A DNA stretch of 64,000 nucleotides from Schistosoma haematobium. Its lineage: Eukaryota > Platyhelminthes > Trematoda > Strigeidida > Schistosomatidae. The translations under genes were made by a program, and so were the position numbers. The stretch covers positions 42,153,691-42,217,690 of the forward strand of contig NC_067198.1 of the NCBI RefSeq assembly GCF_000699445.3, in the 5' to 3' direction. Below the pieces are notes generated by a model. It was not told the DNA's origin. It was given only the letters and a program-made list of their open reading frames with translations, and did not search any database. This document shows positions 35,421-45,126 of this stretch, in pieces (the stretch's first letter is position 1; each line of letters opens with the position of its first letter).

Positions 35421-37304
35421 GGTGCTCTCATCAAATAAACACAGAGAAGTTGAAAATCAGTAGTTTTGGTATGTGACAAATGGTAAAAGCTGTAATGCAC
35501 TCAAGAGAGGGATTACAAGAAGAAAGGTGTTACATAAACAATACACTATATATTTTACCTGAAATGGATTTAATTTATGTCATAAAAACGGTGATTTTGT
35601 TACTTCATAATCGAACAATGCTATAAAACATTACTTAGCTACAGAAAATTCACTGTCTTTTGTATAAGGATCGTTATTATCTTTTCTTAGGTAGCTAAAT
35701 GTGGTAAGTCATTTAGTGCCTACGTATCACATTAGAAGTTTTGAAAACAATTGTTAGTAACTGAAAGAAAATGAGGTCACTTTTGAGCATGCATTCTACC
35801 TTTTTATGATGTTTTGGAGTACATTAATAAAGTCTTTTTAGAAGAACGTGAACTAAGATATGAAGGAAATAAGTTGGCAATATGAATAAAATGTGAGCGA
35901 GTTGGGCAAGCTTCTGTTCAATGACGTAGATTGATCCGTTTGGGTTAATCATGTTTGTCTTTGAATTTTCCTCAAACGTTCGCCCTGTTGTGATTCAGTC
36001 CTTATTCTTCATTAATAAGGATTGCAAGTCGTTTAACTTTTGTTAGTCACCCAGTAAAGATCTTGCTAGTCATTGGAAGTGCTTTGAAGGGCTTGATATC
36101 ACTTGTTCGAGTATGGCATTTAAGTCACTGAGCACTCGATGAGAAGAATGGAGTCCGAATGTGATTTTCTTTGACCGCAATTTTTAAACTTTCTTGTATT
36201 GGTCTCAGAGTTGATTAGTTTTGGAAGAAGCAAAAAGACGAGACATACTAGCACTGAGATTTCTATTACGGATATAGAATGCCTATATAGAATCAATTCG
36301 CGTTTAAGAGAGAGTTCGGAAAGACCTGTCTGTAAATTAGTTTCCACACGCTGAACATCTTTGACTGTATCAGTATCTTTAATAGAACATCAGCTAGCTG
36401 CGCGGTTGCAATACAGCAGGAAAATTAACATTCCTGATGACAATCAGATACCGTCATCGTCTTCATCATAGATGATAGAATTCGATTGTGATATGTCTCG
36501 GTTCTATGACTGGAATTACGTGAAATGTCAGGGTTGAATCTAATTCTTTGGTTTTTAGGTTTAGTGTGGATAGAAAACTGAGATTAAAGGGAAATGTCTA
36601 ACGTGTGTTTGGCAGAGTTGAACGCAGTGAGAACTGAAAAATCTGAAAACTCTTTCCTGATTCAGATTAGTATAAGGAATATTCTAAGTGTTTTGCTTCT
36701 TATCATTCTACTAAACATTCTCCAATCACTTTCACTAAATTATTTTATGATGGTGTATTTATTCGATTCAAACTTTGCTAATCACCTTACCTGCTTATCA
36801 GGCTCGTTTTCAATACAGGGATTATAAATATTTAGTCAACCAAAATATTTGGTTACCAGTCATAACGACAACACAAATGGATATTATTTCTAAATCATTA
36901 TCACGAAAGAATCAGTTTCATTTTCCGAAATTTTACATATTTAAGTAAGGTATTTGTTAGTAGTTTACATTCATTTTGCATATAATTATAAGATAAAGAT
37001 AGTGAGACTAAAATGAATGGGATTATAAAATTTAATGATCTGAAGTTATGTTGGCAGCCAGTAAACAAGTATGACTGCTTGGAGACAATTGTGACGAGAG
37101 TAAAGCAGATATAAGTGACAGCACTGGATAATAGACATATAATAGAATGAAGCAACTAAAGTAATAAAAAAGAATCATAGGTTAATGGGAAACTCACTTA
37201 ACAACGAAACCTAGTATCAGTGCTGTAGAAGATCGTTGGTAGTCGCCACTGAGGAGAATCATCCAAGGACAAAATCACTTACTTAATTACGTCTGTTAAC
37301 CACA
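35421..37304. other. Non-coding sequence, nothing recognised
   Basis: AT-rich. Several open frames of 70-85 codons are of low-complexity, membrane-like composition, with no splice support. Confidence 0.4.
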
Positions 37305-37557
37305 ATGGAGCACAGGCTGCCGACCAGCATACTCCAACCTACTCTGTCCTCAGCCTCCCTTCCTAGTTCTGTTCAATTTTTGTTCATTCTTATCATGTGT
37401 GTCTCCATTTCTCGGTGTAATGTTTTCTTTGGTATTCCTCTCCTTTTTTGGCCTTGAGAATTCCAAGTGAGGGCTTACCTTGTGACACAGTTCTGTGATT
37501 TCCTCAATGTGTGTCCTATCCACTTCCAGCACTTCTTCCTCATTTTTTTCTCCACTG

Positions 37558-37944
37558 GACATACGATTAAGGCGGCCTGCTTAAGCATCTGGGCTACCTG
37601 TTCCTGCCATCCAGATATTTCAACAAGTTATCTATTTTTATTTGTTTCAATATATCAATATGTTTATTAATCACATGATGTATTCTGCTGCGTTTCTGAA
37701 AAGTGTACAACCTTTCGTTGTCAAAGTTACAAAAAACTCAATAAGAGACAATGTGGTTGCTGGCAATATACAGCGAAAAGAATGCACATTATACAGATGT
37801 TCATTTACTGAACTGCTAACATCTAACTGGCGATCACTCAATATTTATCGCCATGACCGACCAAGAAGAAAAAAATGGAGACTTGTTGAAATACTTTGTG
37901 CTGAGAATTCTATATTGTACCAAAAATACAATATTGAATAAAGC

Positions 37945-37990
<46 letters not shown>

Positions 37991-37992
37991 CT
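37558..37992 (+). mobile_element. Nested insertion with AATAAAGC and (AAT)n tail
   Basis: Splits the RTE between CTCCACTGG and ATCTGGTTTGCTC, which are adjacent in the copies at 39.8 and 52.3 kb. The insert ends ATTGAATAAAGCTAATAAT followed by an AAT run to about 37990, the look of a polyadenylated or A/T-tailed retroposon in plus orientation. Content not recognised; one short frame (37642-37941) is open without known motifs. Confidence 0.55.
37943..37990. repeat. (AAT)n microsatellite
   Basis: About 15 AAT units forming the 3' tail of the nested insertion. Confidence 0.9.
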
Positions 37993-38604
37993 GGTTTGCT
38001 CTCTCCAACAGTAGGTTGTTGCTGTTAGGGTTTTAGCTAACGTATCCGAAGCATTTTTCGTAGACAATTGTTAATAAACACCTGTATCTTCTGGATAATG
38101 GCCATCGTAATTCTCCAAGTCTCCACACCATACAGTAGAACTGTTTTAACATTTTTATTGATAATTCTGACTTTGATGTTGGCTAATAGATAGTTGTTTT
38201 GAGTTGTAGATGTTCTTCAGTTGTAAATATACTACTCTTGCTTTTCCGATCCGCGCCTTCACATCTGCATCAGATCCACCGTGTTCATCAATAATGCTGC
38301 CCGAATATGTAAAAGTTTTTACATCTTCCAAATCCTGTCCATCAAATGTGGTTGGATTGGTGCATGTTTTGTTGTAAAAGAGAATCTTGCATTTCCCTTT
38401 GTATATGTTGAGACATACTGCTGCTGCTTTTGTTGTTGAGTGTGCGATAGAAGAGCCATATGATCTGAGAAGTCTAGATCGTCCAGTTGCATCCTAACTG
38501 TACAATATTCCCCAGTTTTCAATCGTCCCCTCCCCTCAGTTGATATGAACTAATGACTTTGAATTCAATAATCTCAGTCGCGTACTTACTCTCTCTCACA
38601 CTCT

Positions 38605-38626
38605 CGCACACACACACACACACACT
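38605..38626. repeat. (CA)n microsatellite
   Basis: About ten CA units just beyond the RTE fragment. Confidence 0.9.
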
Positions 38627-39093
38627 TAATCATTATTTTTCTCTTAAGAAAACAGAAAGTTATATCATTGCTTAATCACTTCATAGATATAAAATATCAT
38701 ACAACCACATCAATAGAATTAAATTAAACCATTATGTAATTAAATCAAATATTATTTTCCTCCTATAAATTCATCATTTTATGATATTTATCTATCTAGC
38801 TTTCTTCCTTTATTTTCGTTAGTTTCAGGATGAAAATAAAATTGAATTAAAAACAATTGCATAAAGCTTGAGATACAAAATAACCATTGACAATCTTTTA
38901 TTTGATTGTTTTCCTTAAAATTTATCTGCGCATCTGTTGATATCATGTTATCATCTTATCATAATTTTACTAATTTTCTACTCTGAAAGAATCGTCTAGT
39001 TGGTTTAAAAATTGTTCAAATATACATTTGTTTCTATCGAATAAATTATCTGTGAAACATTCAATATCTACATTAGTAAACACCATAGTGATT

Positions 39094-39193
39094 AACACTT
39101 ACTTACTTGCTTACTTGCTTGCTTGCTTCTTACTTCTTACTTCTTCTTGCTTGCTTACTTGCACTTCTTCCTTCTTCCTTCTTGCTTCCTTGC

Positions 39194-39235
<42 letters not shown>

Positions 39236-39546
39236 CTTGCTGCTGCTTGCTTGCTTGCCTTGCTTGCTTGCTTCTTGCTTGCTTGCTTCTTGCCTTGCTC
39301 TTCTCTTGCACTTGCTTGCTTGCCTTCTTCTTGCTTGCTTGCTTGCTCTTGCTTACTTGCTTCTTGCTTCTTGCTCTTGCCTTGCTTCTTGCCTTGCTTC
39401 TACTTGCTTGCCTTGCCTTGCTTACTTGCCTTGCCTTCTTGCCCTTCTTGCTTCTTGCCTTCTTGCTTGCTTGCTTGCTTGCTTGCTTCCTTGCTTACTT
39501 ACTTCACTTACTTACTTACTTACTTAATTACCTACTTATCTACTTA
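39094..39546. repeat. CTTG/CTTA/CTTC microsatellite adjoining an RTE 3' end
   Basis: Imperfect tetranucleotide array, CTTG-dominated in the middle and CTTA at both edges. At 39546 it passes without a break into the RTE 3' terminus (TACTTACGCTTGTTACTGCC). The open frames in all three plus frames are pure Leu/Ala/Cys repeats. Confidence 0.95.
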
Positions 39547-39972
39547 CGCTTGTTACTGCCAATGGAGCAATGGCCACGAACCAGCATTCTCCAGCATACT
39601 CTTTCATGGGTTCTTCCTTACTATTTTTATCCAATTCTTAATCATTCTTATCATGTCTATGAACATTTCTCGGTGTAATGTGCTCTTTCATCTTCCTCTC
39701 CTTTTTTTACCTTTTGGATTCCATGTGAGGGCTTGACTTGTTATGCAGTTGGGTGCATTCCTCAATGTGTGTTCTATTCACTTCCAGCACTTCTTCCTGA
39801 TTTCTTCCTCCACTGGAATCTGGTTTGTTCTCTCCCACAGTAGGTTGTTGCTGTTAGTGTTTGGCTAACGAGTTCAAAGTATCTTGCGTAGACAACTGTT
39901 AATAAACACCTGGATTCTCTGGATGATTGCTTTCGTAGCTCTCCAATTTTCTTCCCCATACAGTAGAACTCC
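39547..39972 (-). mobile_element. RTE/SR2-like LINE 3' end
   Basis: Minus strand encodes the C-terminal blocks ([22 protein letters not shown], WIGHTLR-like, NWM) with frameshifts and ends at a TAAG-type tail that merges into the array. At about 39972 it is joined to a 5' UTR fragment in the opposite orientation. Confidence 0.75.
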
Positions 39973-40117
39973 TCCCTGAACCTCCTGGGGCCACTGCCGG
40001 TCTCAAGCTCGAAAAAAGAGGAGGGTTGAGCATAAGGTTAGTGACCCCATCCCATAGTAAACTAACTCGCTATCATAACGCTAACTAGAAAAAAATTAAT
40101 TCAGTCCATTATTATTA
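39973..40117 (+). mobile_element. RTE 5' UTR fragment, inverted relative to adjacent 3' end
   Basis: CCTCCTGGGGCCACTGCCGG, GAGGAGGGTTGAGC, AGTGACCCCATCCCATAG, AACTAACTCGCTA, CGCTAACTAG and end AATTCAGTCCA. It matches the head of the RTE copy at 54950. Confidence 0.7.
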
Positions 40118-40758
40118 TTATTACTATTATCATTATTGGTTTATCAATTTCTTTTACTGATTAATCAAAGTTGGATAGTACTTTTAAAGAATATTAAAGA
40201 ATACGTGAAAAATTATAACAAGATTACTGAAATCCTTTAGAATAGAAGTAGTATATAAATGAGTAAAATAAATTTCATCAATTATATGCAAATCAAAGGA
40301 TGAAATGATAAAGGAAGAAGAAGTAAATATCATTTATAAAATAAATTATTTCAATCGCAAGAAAAACTACGTGGAAGCATCATCCCCCCGTCCATTCATC
40401 ATTGCCTGTAACAAAATTAACTAGCGGTCTAAGAATTAGATGATAAGATGAGATAATCAAAATAATGATGCATACAATAACAGATTAACATTCAACCATG
40501 GCCATTAAAATCTAGGTAAATAGGACAGATTATTATTTATGTGTGGAAAAATCCGTTTATTTCACTTCTATCTGAAGTTTGTATTGATAATTTTGTTTAG
40601 CAGAACAATGAAAATTTGACGACTAAACTATCCAGCTTAAAGAACGGAACTATACCAAAATCATCTACCTAGGCTACAAATCGTTTATATAATCTTAGTA
40701 TTTTTACTAATCATATTCTTTATGGAATCAGGCCTGCCAATTGTCAATAGGTGTATGT

Positions 40759-41216
40759 TTCACAGATTGAAATCATGAGTCAATTGAAGCTAGACCGCCA
40801 TGGAAAACCTGGAAGCACTGGACGGCCGCTCACTAGTGACTGACTTCAAGAGATACTCCTGGAGTTCTAGTGAGAAGTCGTTACCAATGGAGTTCAACCA
40901 GGTCTGTTGTGAGATATCAGCTCACTGAAGACAATCGTATACGCTAGCGCAACTTCGTGGATTGGTTGAAGTTAGACATTAACACCATTGGATGCCGGCT
41001 CAGTGTTCTAGATGGTTAAGCTCTCGTGCGCGAGACTGATAGGTCCTGTGTTGGAATCTCGCGGAGTGCGGGATCGTGGATGCTCACTGCTGAGGAGTCC
41101 CATGCTGGGGCGAAACGGCCGTCCAGTGCTTCCAGGTTTTCCATGGTGGTCTAGCTTCAATTGGCTCATGATTTCAATCTGTAAAATTTCTAAAATCTCC
41201 ACAAAACCCTTCTGAT
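40759..41216 (+). mobile_element. Hammerhead SINE flanked by 13-bp target-site duplication
   Basis: Flanked by the direct repeat AATAGGTGTATGT (40746-40758 and 41217-41229). Inside are 64-bp inverted arms (40765-40828 and 41116-41179, two mismatches), a tRNA-like pol III promoter region (GTGTTCTAGATGGTTAAGC; GGTCCTGTGTTGGAATCTC) and a complete hammerhead. The right end is AAAACCCTTCTGATA; the matching left end seen in sister copies (TATCAGAAGGGGTTTT) is missing, suggesting 5' truncation by retroposition. Confidence 0.75.
41083..41131 (+). ncRNA. Hammerhead ribozyme in SINE
   Basis: CACTG (stem I), CTGAGGA core at 41090-41096, stem II GTCCC/GGGGC, GAAA at 41112-41115, minimal stem III CGGCCG, cleavage triplet GTC at 41121-41123, then CAGTG (stem I partner). 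All core residues are present. The very short stem III is typical of retroelement hammerheads that act as dimers. Confidence 0.75.
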
Positions 41217-41805
41217 AATAGGTGTATGTCTAATGTGATCTGAACTTAGACTATTAGTAACAGATGGTTATTGGTCTACTATTAATTGAAACAAATGAAC
41301 TGATTTGATACTATTTTTATATAATTAAATAAAACTTTCTTTATTTAGTTTAGGAATGTTTAAAGATTTCTGGATGTTAATGAAATTGTCAACCTGTTTA
41401 AGTTATACAGTTAATGAAAATCAAGAAACTGTGAACATCTGTTTCATCTTGTAACGGAACACTTTCGTTAACGCACAATCATGATAACAATTATAACTAC
41501 ATGAATGTTTTATCGAAGATTACCTCTAGGCAGGTATTAAACTGTTCGACAGGAAAAAGGCTTAAGATTCACTACTAATCTCATAGCCAGACATATTAGT
41601 GATATTAGTCATGTAGTAGATGTTAATACAAAATTTTATGTAATAGGCCTATGAGAACAAAATAATCAGACTCCTTTGTTATACAAATATAACAGGAATT
41701 TATTATCTCAACTCCAACTTGTATGTGAATAATTATATTTTTGAATTGCTTGATGTCGCTTTAGAGATGGATTGTAAATTACTCAACGATGGATGGTGGC
41801 TAGCA

Positions 41806-41872
41806 TGGGAGTTCAAGACGCGTGTTTCGTCCCATATAGGGCTCGTCAGTTGGATGTACCCGCATCCCAGAG
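41806..41872 (-). ncRNA. Hammerhead ribozyme-like motif, weak stem I
   Basis: Minus strand: CTGACGA at 41849-41843, stem II GCCC/GGGAC-like with loop TATA, GAAA at 41828-41825, CACGCGTC with GTC at 41819-41817. Stem I pairs only CAA/TTG next to the core. Same type as the motif at 42.9 kb, in the same orientation. Confidence 0.5.
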
Positions 41873-42261
41873 GTGATGTTCAATCCAGGAGTGGAACCCA
41901 ATACCGTTCGCTTCAAACGCCATTATGTTATCTATTCAGTTACTGACTCCTCATAGCCACTATCTTGTGCAATGGAGTGAAGCTTAAGTTTATTTTGTAT
42001 TGTTTATTTGAACCACCCCTTCACTCATACATTTCCAATCACTTGATTCTCTTAAATTATATAAACTCTTCAAATTTGATCTACTTGTTACGTAACCCAT
42101 CTTATCAGTTTTTAATTCCATGATTCTTATGTAAACCCTTCATTACCTCTAAAATTTATCACACAATTTATCTTATATGTCTCTGGACTCCACTCAACTA
42201 TTACACTACATATCCTTAATGTTTCCTTGATTCTAACACCAAATAACCTATGACCTGTTCT

Positions 42262-42264
<3 letters not shown>

Positions 42265-42301
<37 letters not shown>
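42265..42301. repeat. (TA)n microsatellite
   Basis: About 18 AT units, midway between two hammerhead motifs. Confidence 0.95.
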
Positions 42302-42305
<4 letters not shown>

Positions 42306-42884
42306 TATCATTGATAACCTTTGTCATTTCATTCCTTTGCACTCAATTATGTCAACTGTTCCATACTATTTCTTATCGCAATATAAAATTCTGATACATA
42401 TTTGGTTGTAAGTAGCTGACGAGAAACCACGAAATATAATGAATTCATATTATTCTGCATAAATATTTTTCTGACATTATTTAAGACCGCAGTTGATCAG
42501 TCTCTTATTATTTAACGCGATGGTATTGAAAGTGAACAGTACTAGGTTCAAGTTCTGGAGTAAACATCAACTCTAAAATGTAGATACATTTAGCTGACAA
42601 GTTCAAAATAGGATGAATCACGTTTCCTAGATTCCACTGCTACCTATCATCTACTTTTTTAAATAGGTTTTCAATCATTAAATTCAACAATTATTCTTCA
42701 TTTTAGCCATCATCTTTTATTTAATGACAATAACTTTATTGTTTATTTTAATCACTTTTTTATTCTTAATTTATAGTCATATTTAAACTTATTATTATTA
42801 ACATATTCGAATGACTACCTATTAAGCATATTAAAATCTTTTTTAAACCTGTTATTGTCGTTTTTAAGCAAAGATGGATAGTGG

Positions 42885-42952
42885 CTAGCATTGGAATCCA
42901 GGACGTGCGTTTCGTCCTATTTGGGACTCGTCAGCTGGATGTACCTGCATCT
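42885..42952 (-). ncRNA. Schistosome-type hammerhead ribozyme, complete
   Basis: Minus strand: stem I ATCCAG paired with CTGGAT, core CTGACGA (42934-42928), stem II GTCC-loop-GGAC, GAAA (42913-42910), minimal CGCACG stem III, cleavage triplet GTC (42904-42902 region). It matches the known Schistosoma hammerhead layout. No pol III boxes adjoin it, so it is distinct from the SINE copies. Confidence 0.72.
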
Positions 42953-43211
42953 CAGAGTGAATTAAGGCAATATCGAGGCATACGCACAGAATGCACATAT
43001 ACCAATAAAAGACTGATCAATTGCAGTCTTCAACCTCAATGGGAAGATACAAGCAAAACAATACCAAGTGAATGTTATTGTCGTTTGTTTTGTTCTTCGT
43101 TGTTGTTGTTGTGATCAATTTTATCGGATTATCTACATGAATTAACACATGTTCCATGTGATTGATTACAAAGGAATATTTCATTTTACTTTATCTGACG
43201 ACTTATAGATA

Positions 43212-43450
43212 TTATTATCAGAAGGGGTTTTAAGGAGATTTTAGAAATTTCACTTATTGAAATGATGAGTCATTTGAAGTTAGACATTAACACCGTTGCA
43301 TGACAGTTCAGTAGTCTAGTTGGTTGAGCGTCTGGCGCGAGACTGATAGGTCCTCGGTTCGAATCGCACGGGGTGCGGGATCGTGGGTGCGTACTGCTGA
43401 GGAGTCCCATACTAGGACGAAATGGCCGTCCAGTGCTTCCAGGTTTATAG
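43212..43450 (+). mobile_element. Hammerhead SINE, right end truncated
   Basis: Left terminus TATTATCAGAAGGGGTTTTA, tRNA-like boxes (AGTCTAGTTGGTTGAGCG; GGTTCGAATC) and a hammerhead. It stops abruptly after CTTCCAGGTTTATAG. The B-box here is the canonical GGTTCGAATC. Confidence 0.7.
43391..43436 (+). ncRNA. Hammerhead ribozyme in SINE
   Basis: Stem I GTACTG/CAGTGC (43391-43396 with 43431-43436), CTGAGGA at 43397-43403, stem II GTCC/GGAC, GAAA at 43419-43422, cleavage triplet GTC at 43428-43430. Complete conserved core. Confidence 0.75.
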
Positions 43451-43701
43451 ATATTAGTCTGTATCTAAGAGAAACGCGAAATATAAATGGAATCATTATT
43501 ATATAATTCTATTGTGTTTTTGTAAAAAAAGGAGGATATATGGTTTTTAGTTAATCTGTATTATATATATAGCCAGGAAAATTAGAAAGTAAGAATACTT
43601 TAAGATCATCATGACATATAATTTGCTCATTTGAAAAACTAATTGACATACTAGTTCAAGATGATATTCATTGATCGTTTAACTTTGTTACAAAATTTAT
43701 T

Positions 43702-44060
43702 ATTATCAGAAGGGATTTCGTGGATATTATAGTAATTTTAATAGTTGAGTTCATGAGTCGAAGAGGTATTTCCTGTAGTTCTTGTGAGAAGCAGTGTTGT
43801 GAGATAGCAACTCACTGAAGATAATCGTGGATATGTCGTTCAATTTGGTGTATTAGTTGAAGTTAGACAGTGGTCTAGAGGTTAAGCGTTCGCGCGCAAG
43901 ACCGATAGGTCTTGGGTTGGAATCTCACGAGACGGGATCGTGGATCGCACTGCTGAAGAGTCCCATAATAGAACGAAACGGCCGTCCAGTGCTTCCAGGT
44001 TTTCCATGTTGGTCTAGTTTCAATGGACTCACGATCTCAACTATTAAAATTAATTAAGTT
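43702..44060 (+). mobile_element. Hammerhead SINE
   Basis: Left terminus ATTATCAGAAGGGATTTCG, pol III boxes GTGGTCTAGAGGTTAAGCG and GGTCTTGGGTTGGAATCTC, hammerhead, then GGTTTTCCATGTTGGTCTAG and TCACGATCTCAACTATTAAA at the right end. Confidence 0.72.
43947..43992 (+). ncRNA. Hammerhead ribozyme in SINE, one stem II mismatch
   Basis: Perfect six-base stem I GCACTG/CAGTGC (43947-43952 with 43987-43992), CTGAAGA at 43953-43959, GAAA at 43975-43978, GTC at 43984-43986. Stem II GTCC faces GAAC, one mismatch. Confidence 0.68.
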
Positions 44061-44224
44061 TAAGACTTCAAGTCTGGATTTGTGATATAATGACTGATTT
44101 CAGTTTGTGCACGAAATAAGTTATAAAACGACTAAGTTCAATTATGCACATTGTGGAATATTGAAGTATTTCAAAGGAATTTAAAGCCACTCTATGCTCA
44201 ATTTAGGTATTCAATAATTTACAC

Positions 44225-44350
44225 ACTACTTCGGCGATTGTAAGCGGGCATCAATAGGATAAATAGCTACTGGAAACAACTGAAAAGGATTGACCACGAC
44301 AGAGTTGGATGGAGAATGCCAATGGGTGGCCTATGCTCCTTCATTTGAAA
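44225..44350 (+). mobile_element. RTE/SR2-like LINE 3'-terminal scrap
   Basis: Encodes SYWKQLKRID, DRVGWRMPMGGLCSF, the last residues of RTE ORF2. Just 5' of the solo LTR at 44483. Confidence 0.65.
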
Positions 44351-44599
44351 ATAATATCCATATTCGGGTTGTATATAAAACACTATACAGTTGTAGCGAA
44401 CGAAGACACAGTGCTTCGGTGAAATATGAAAAACATACATTAAATATATAATTTACACATCTTTCACTTGTTTTGTGAATACTGTATAGCAGCTCATGTG
44501 AAATTGAGTTTGTTCACATTTAATTTGGTTGAGCCCTTTTGTTAACTTATTTAACGGACAGAGTCATTCGTACAATAAAAGCCTATCTATATCATTGTA

Positions 44600-45126
44600 C
44601 CTCCGCCTGGAGCCGATCTAGGGCTACTACCGGTCTGATAAGTCTTGCGGATTAAACGCTATATTCGTTTCCTAAGCTATCCTGTAACCCCCAAGCTAGA
44701 ACTATACAGCGACCTGGACAGGAGAGAGAAGACTCAAAGTATGCGAGAAGTAGTTTACTCCAAGGTTCATTTTACTACATAAAATACAGGGTTTTTATAA
44801 TATTTTAAATGTCCTTGGGTTGCTAGAAGATTCTGGAATGCTACTAAACATGGTAGCAGTGTAGCAATCAGCCAATCAGAACCTCTGCATGTGACGTTTT
44901 ACTTCCTAGATATTTTTGGCTAAAAATTCAAGTGAACGCTGATTGGATGAAACGCGTTTTAGTGTTTTCTGATGCATGCTTGTCTTTTGCAAGCAAATTT
45001 CTCGATCACTCCAATACGGTCCCAAGCCCGGATAAAGGAGGAGGGTTGGACATGGGGTTTGAGACCTCATCGCGTAGAGAACTAACTCACTAAAAAACGC
45101 TAACCAGAAAAGATTATTCAAACCAC
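44600..45126 (+). mobile_element. RTE 5' UTR fragment inserted in the LTR, itself interrupted
   Basis: CCTCCGCCTGGAGCC..CTACTACCGGTC (44600-44635) and CCAAGCCCGGATAAAGGAGG..TTATTCAAACCAC (45021-45126) are the two halves of the 5' unit seen at 54953-55105. It splits the LTR between ATCATTGTA and TTATTACT, sites adjacent in the 62 kb LTR. Confidence 0.72.
44636..45016. mobile_element. 381 bp LTR-like insertion with 5-bp target duplication CGGTC
   Basis: Flanked by CGGTC at 44631-44635 and 45017-45021. Starts TGATAAGTCTTGCGG, ends GATCACTCCAATA. The 5-bp duplication and TG..TA ends fit a solo LTR, or another DDE-integrated element. It does not match the outer LTR. Confidence 0.55.

Larger units (their letters stand above)
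37305..38535 (-). mobile_element. RTE/SR2-like LINE 3' half, interrupted by a nested insertion
   Basis: Minus strand from 38535: MQLDDLDFSDHMALLSHTQQ (the YADD-equivalent FADD box reads FSDH), DGQDLEDVKTFTYSGSI, ADVKARIGKARVVYLQL, TVLLYGVETW, then the insertion 37558-37990, then [16 protein letters not shown] and MNKNWTELGRE-like end with RVGWSML near 37340. The RT catalytic box is mutated. Confidence 0.75.

Noticed and set aside
39028..39736. Open frames of 134-216 codons rich in Leu, Cys and Ala
   Set aside because: Same cause: CTTG/CTTA array running into an RTE 3' end.
43300..44000. Apparent tRNA genes (A- and B-box sequences)
   Set aside because: The boxes belong to tRNA-derived SINEs; no complete cloverleaf with acceptor stem pairing was seen.
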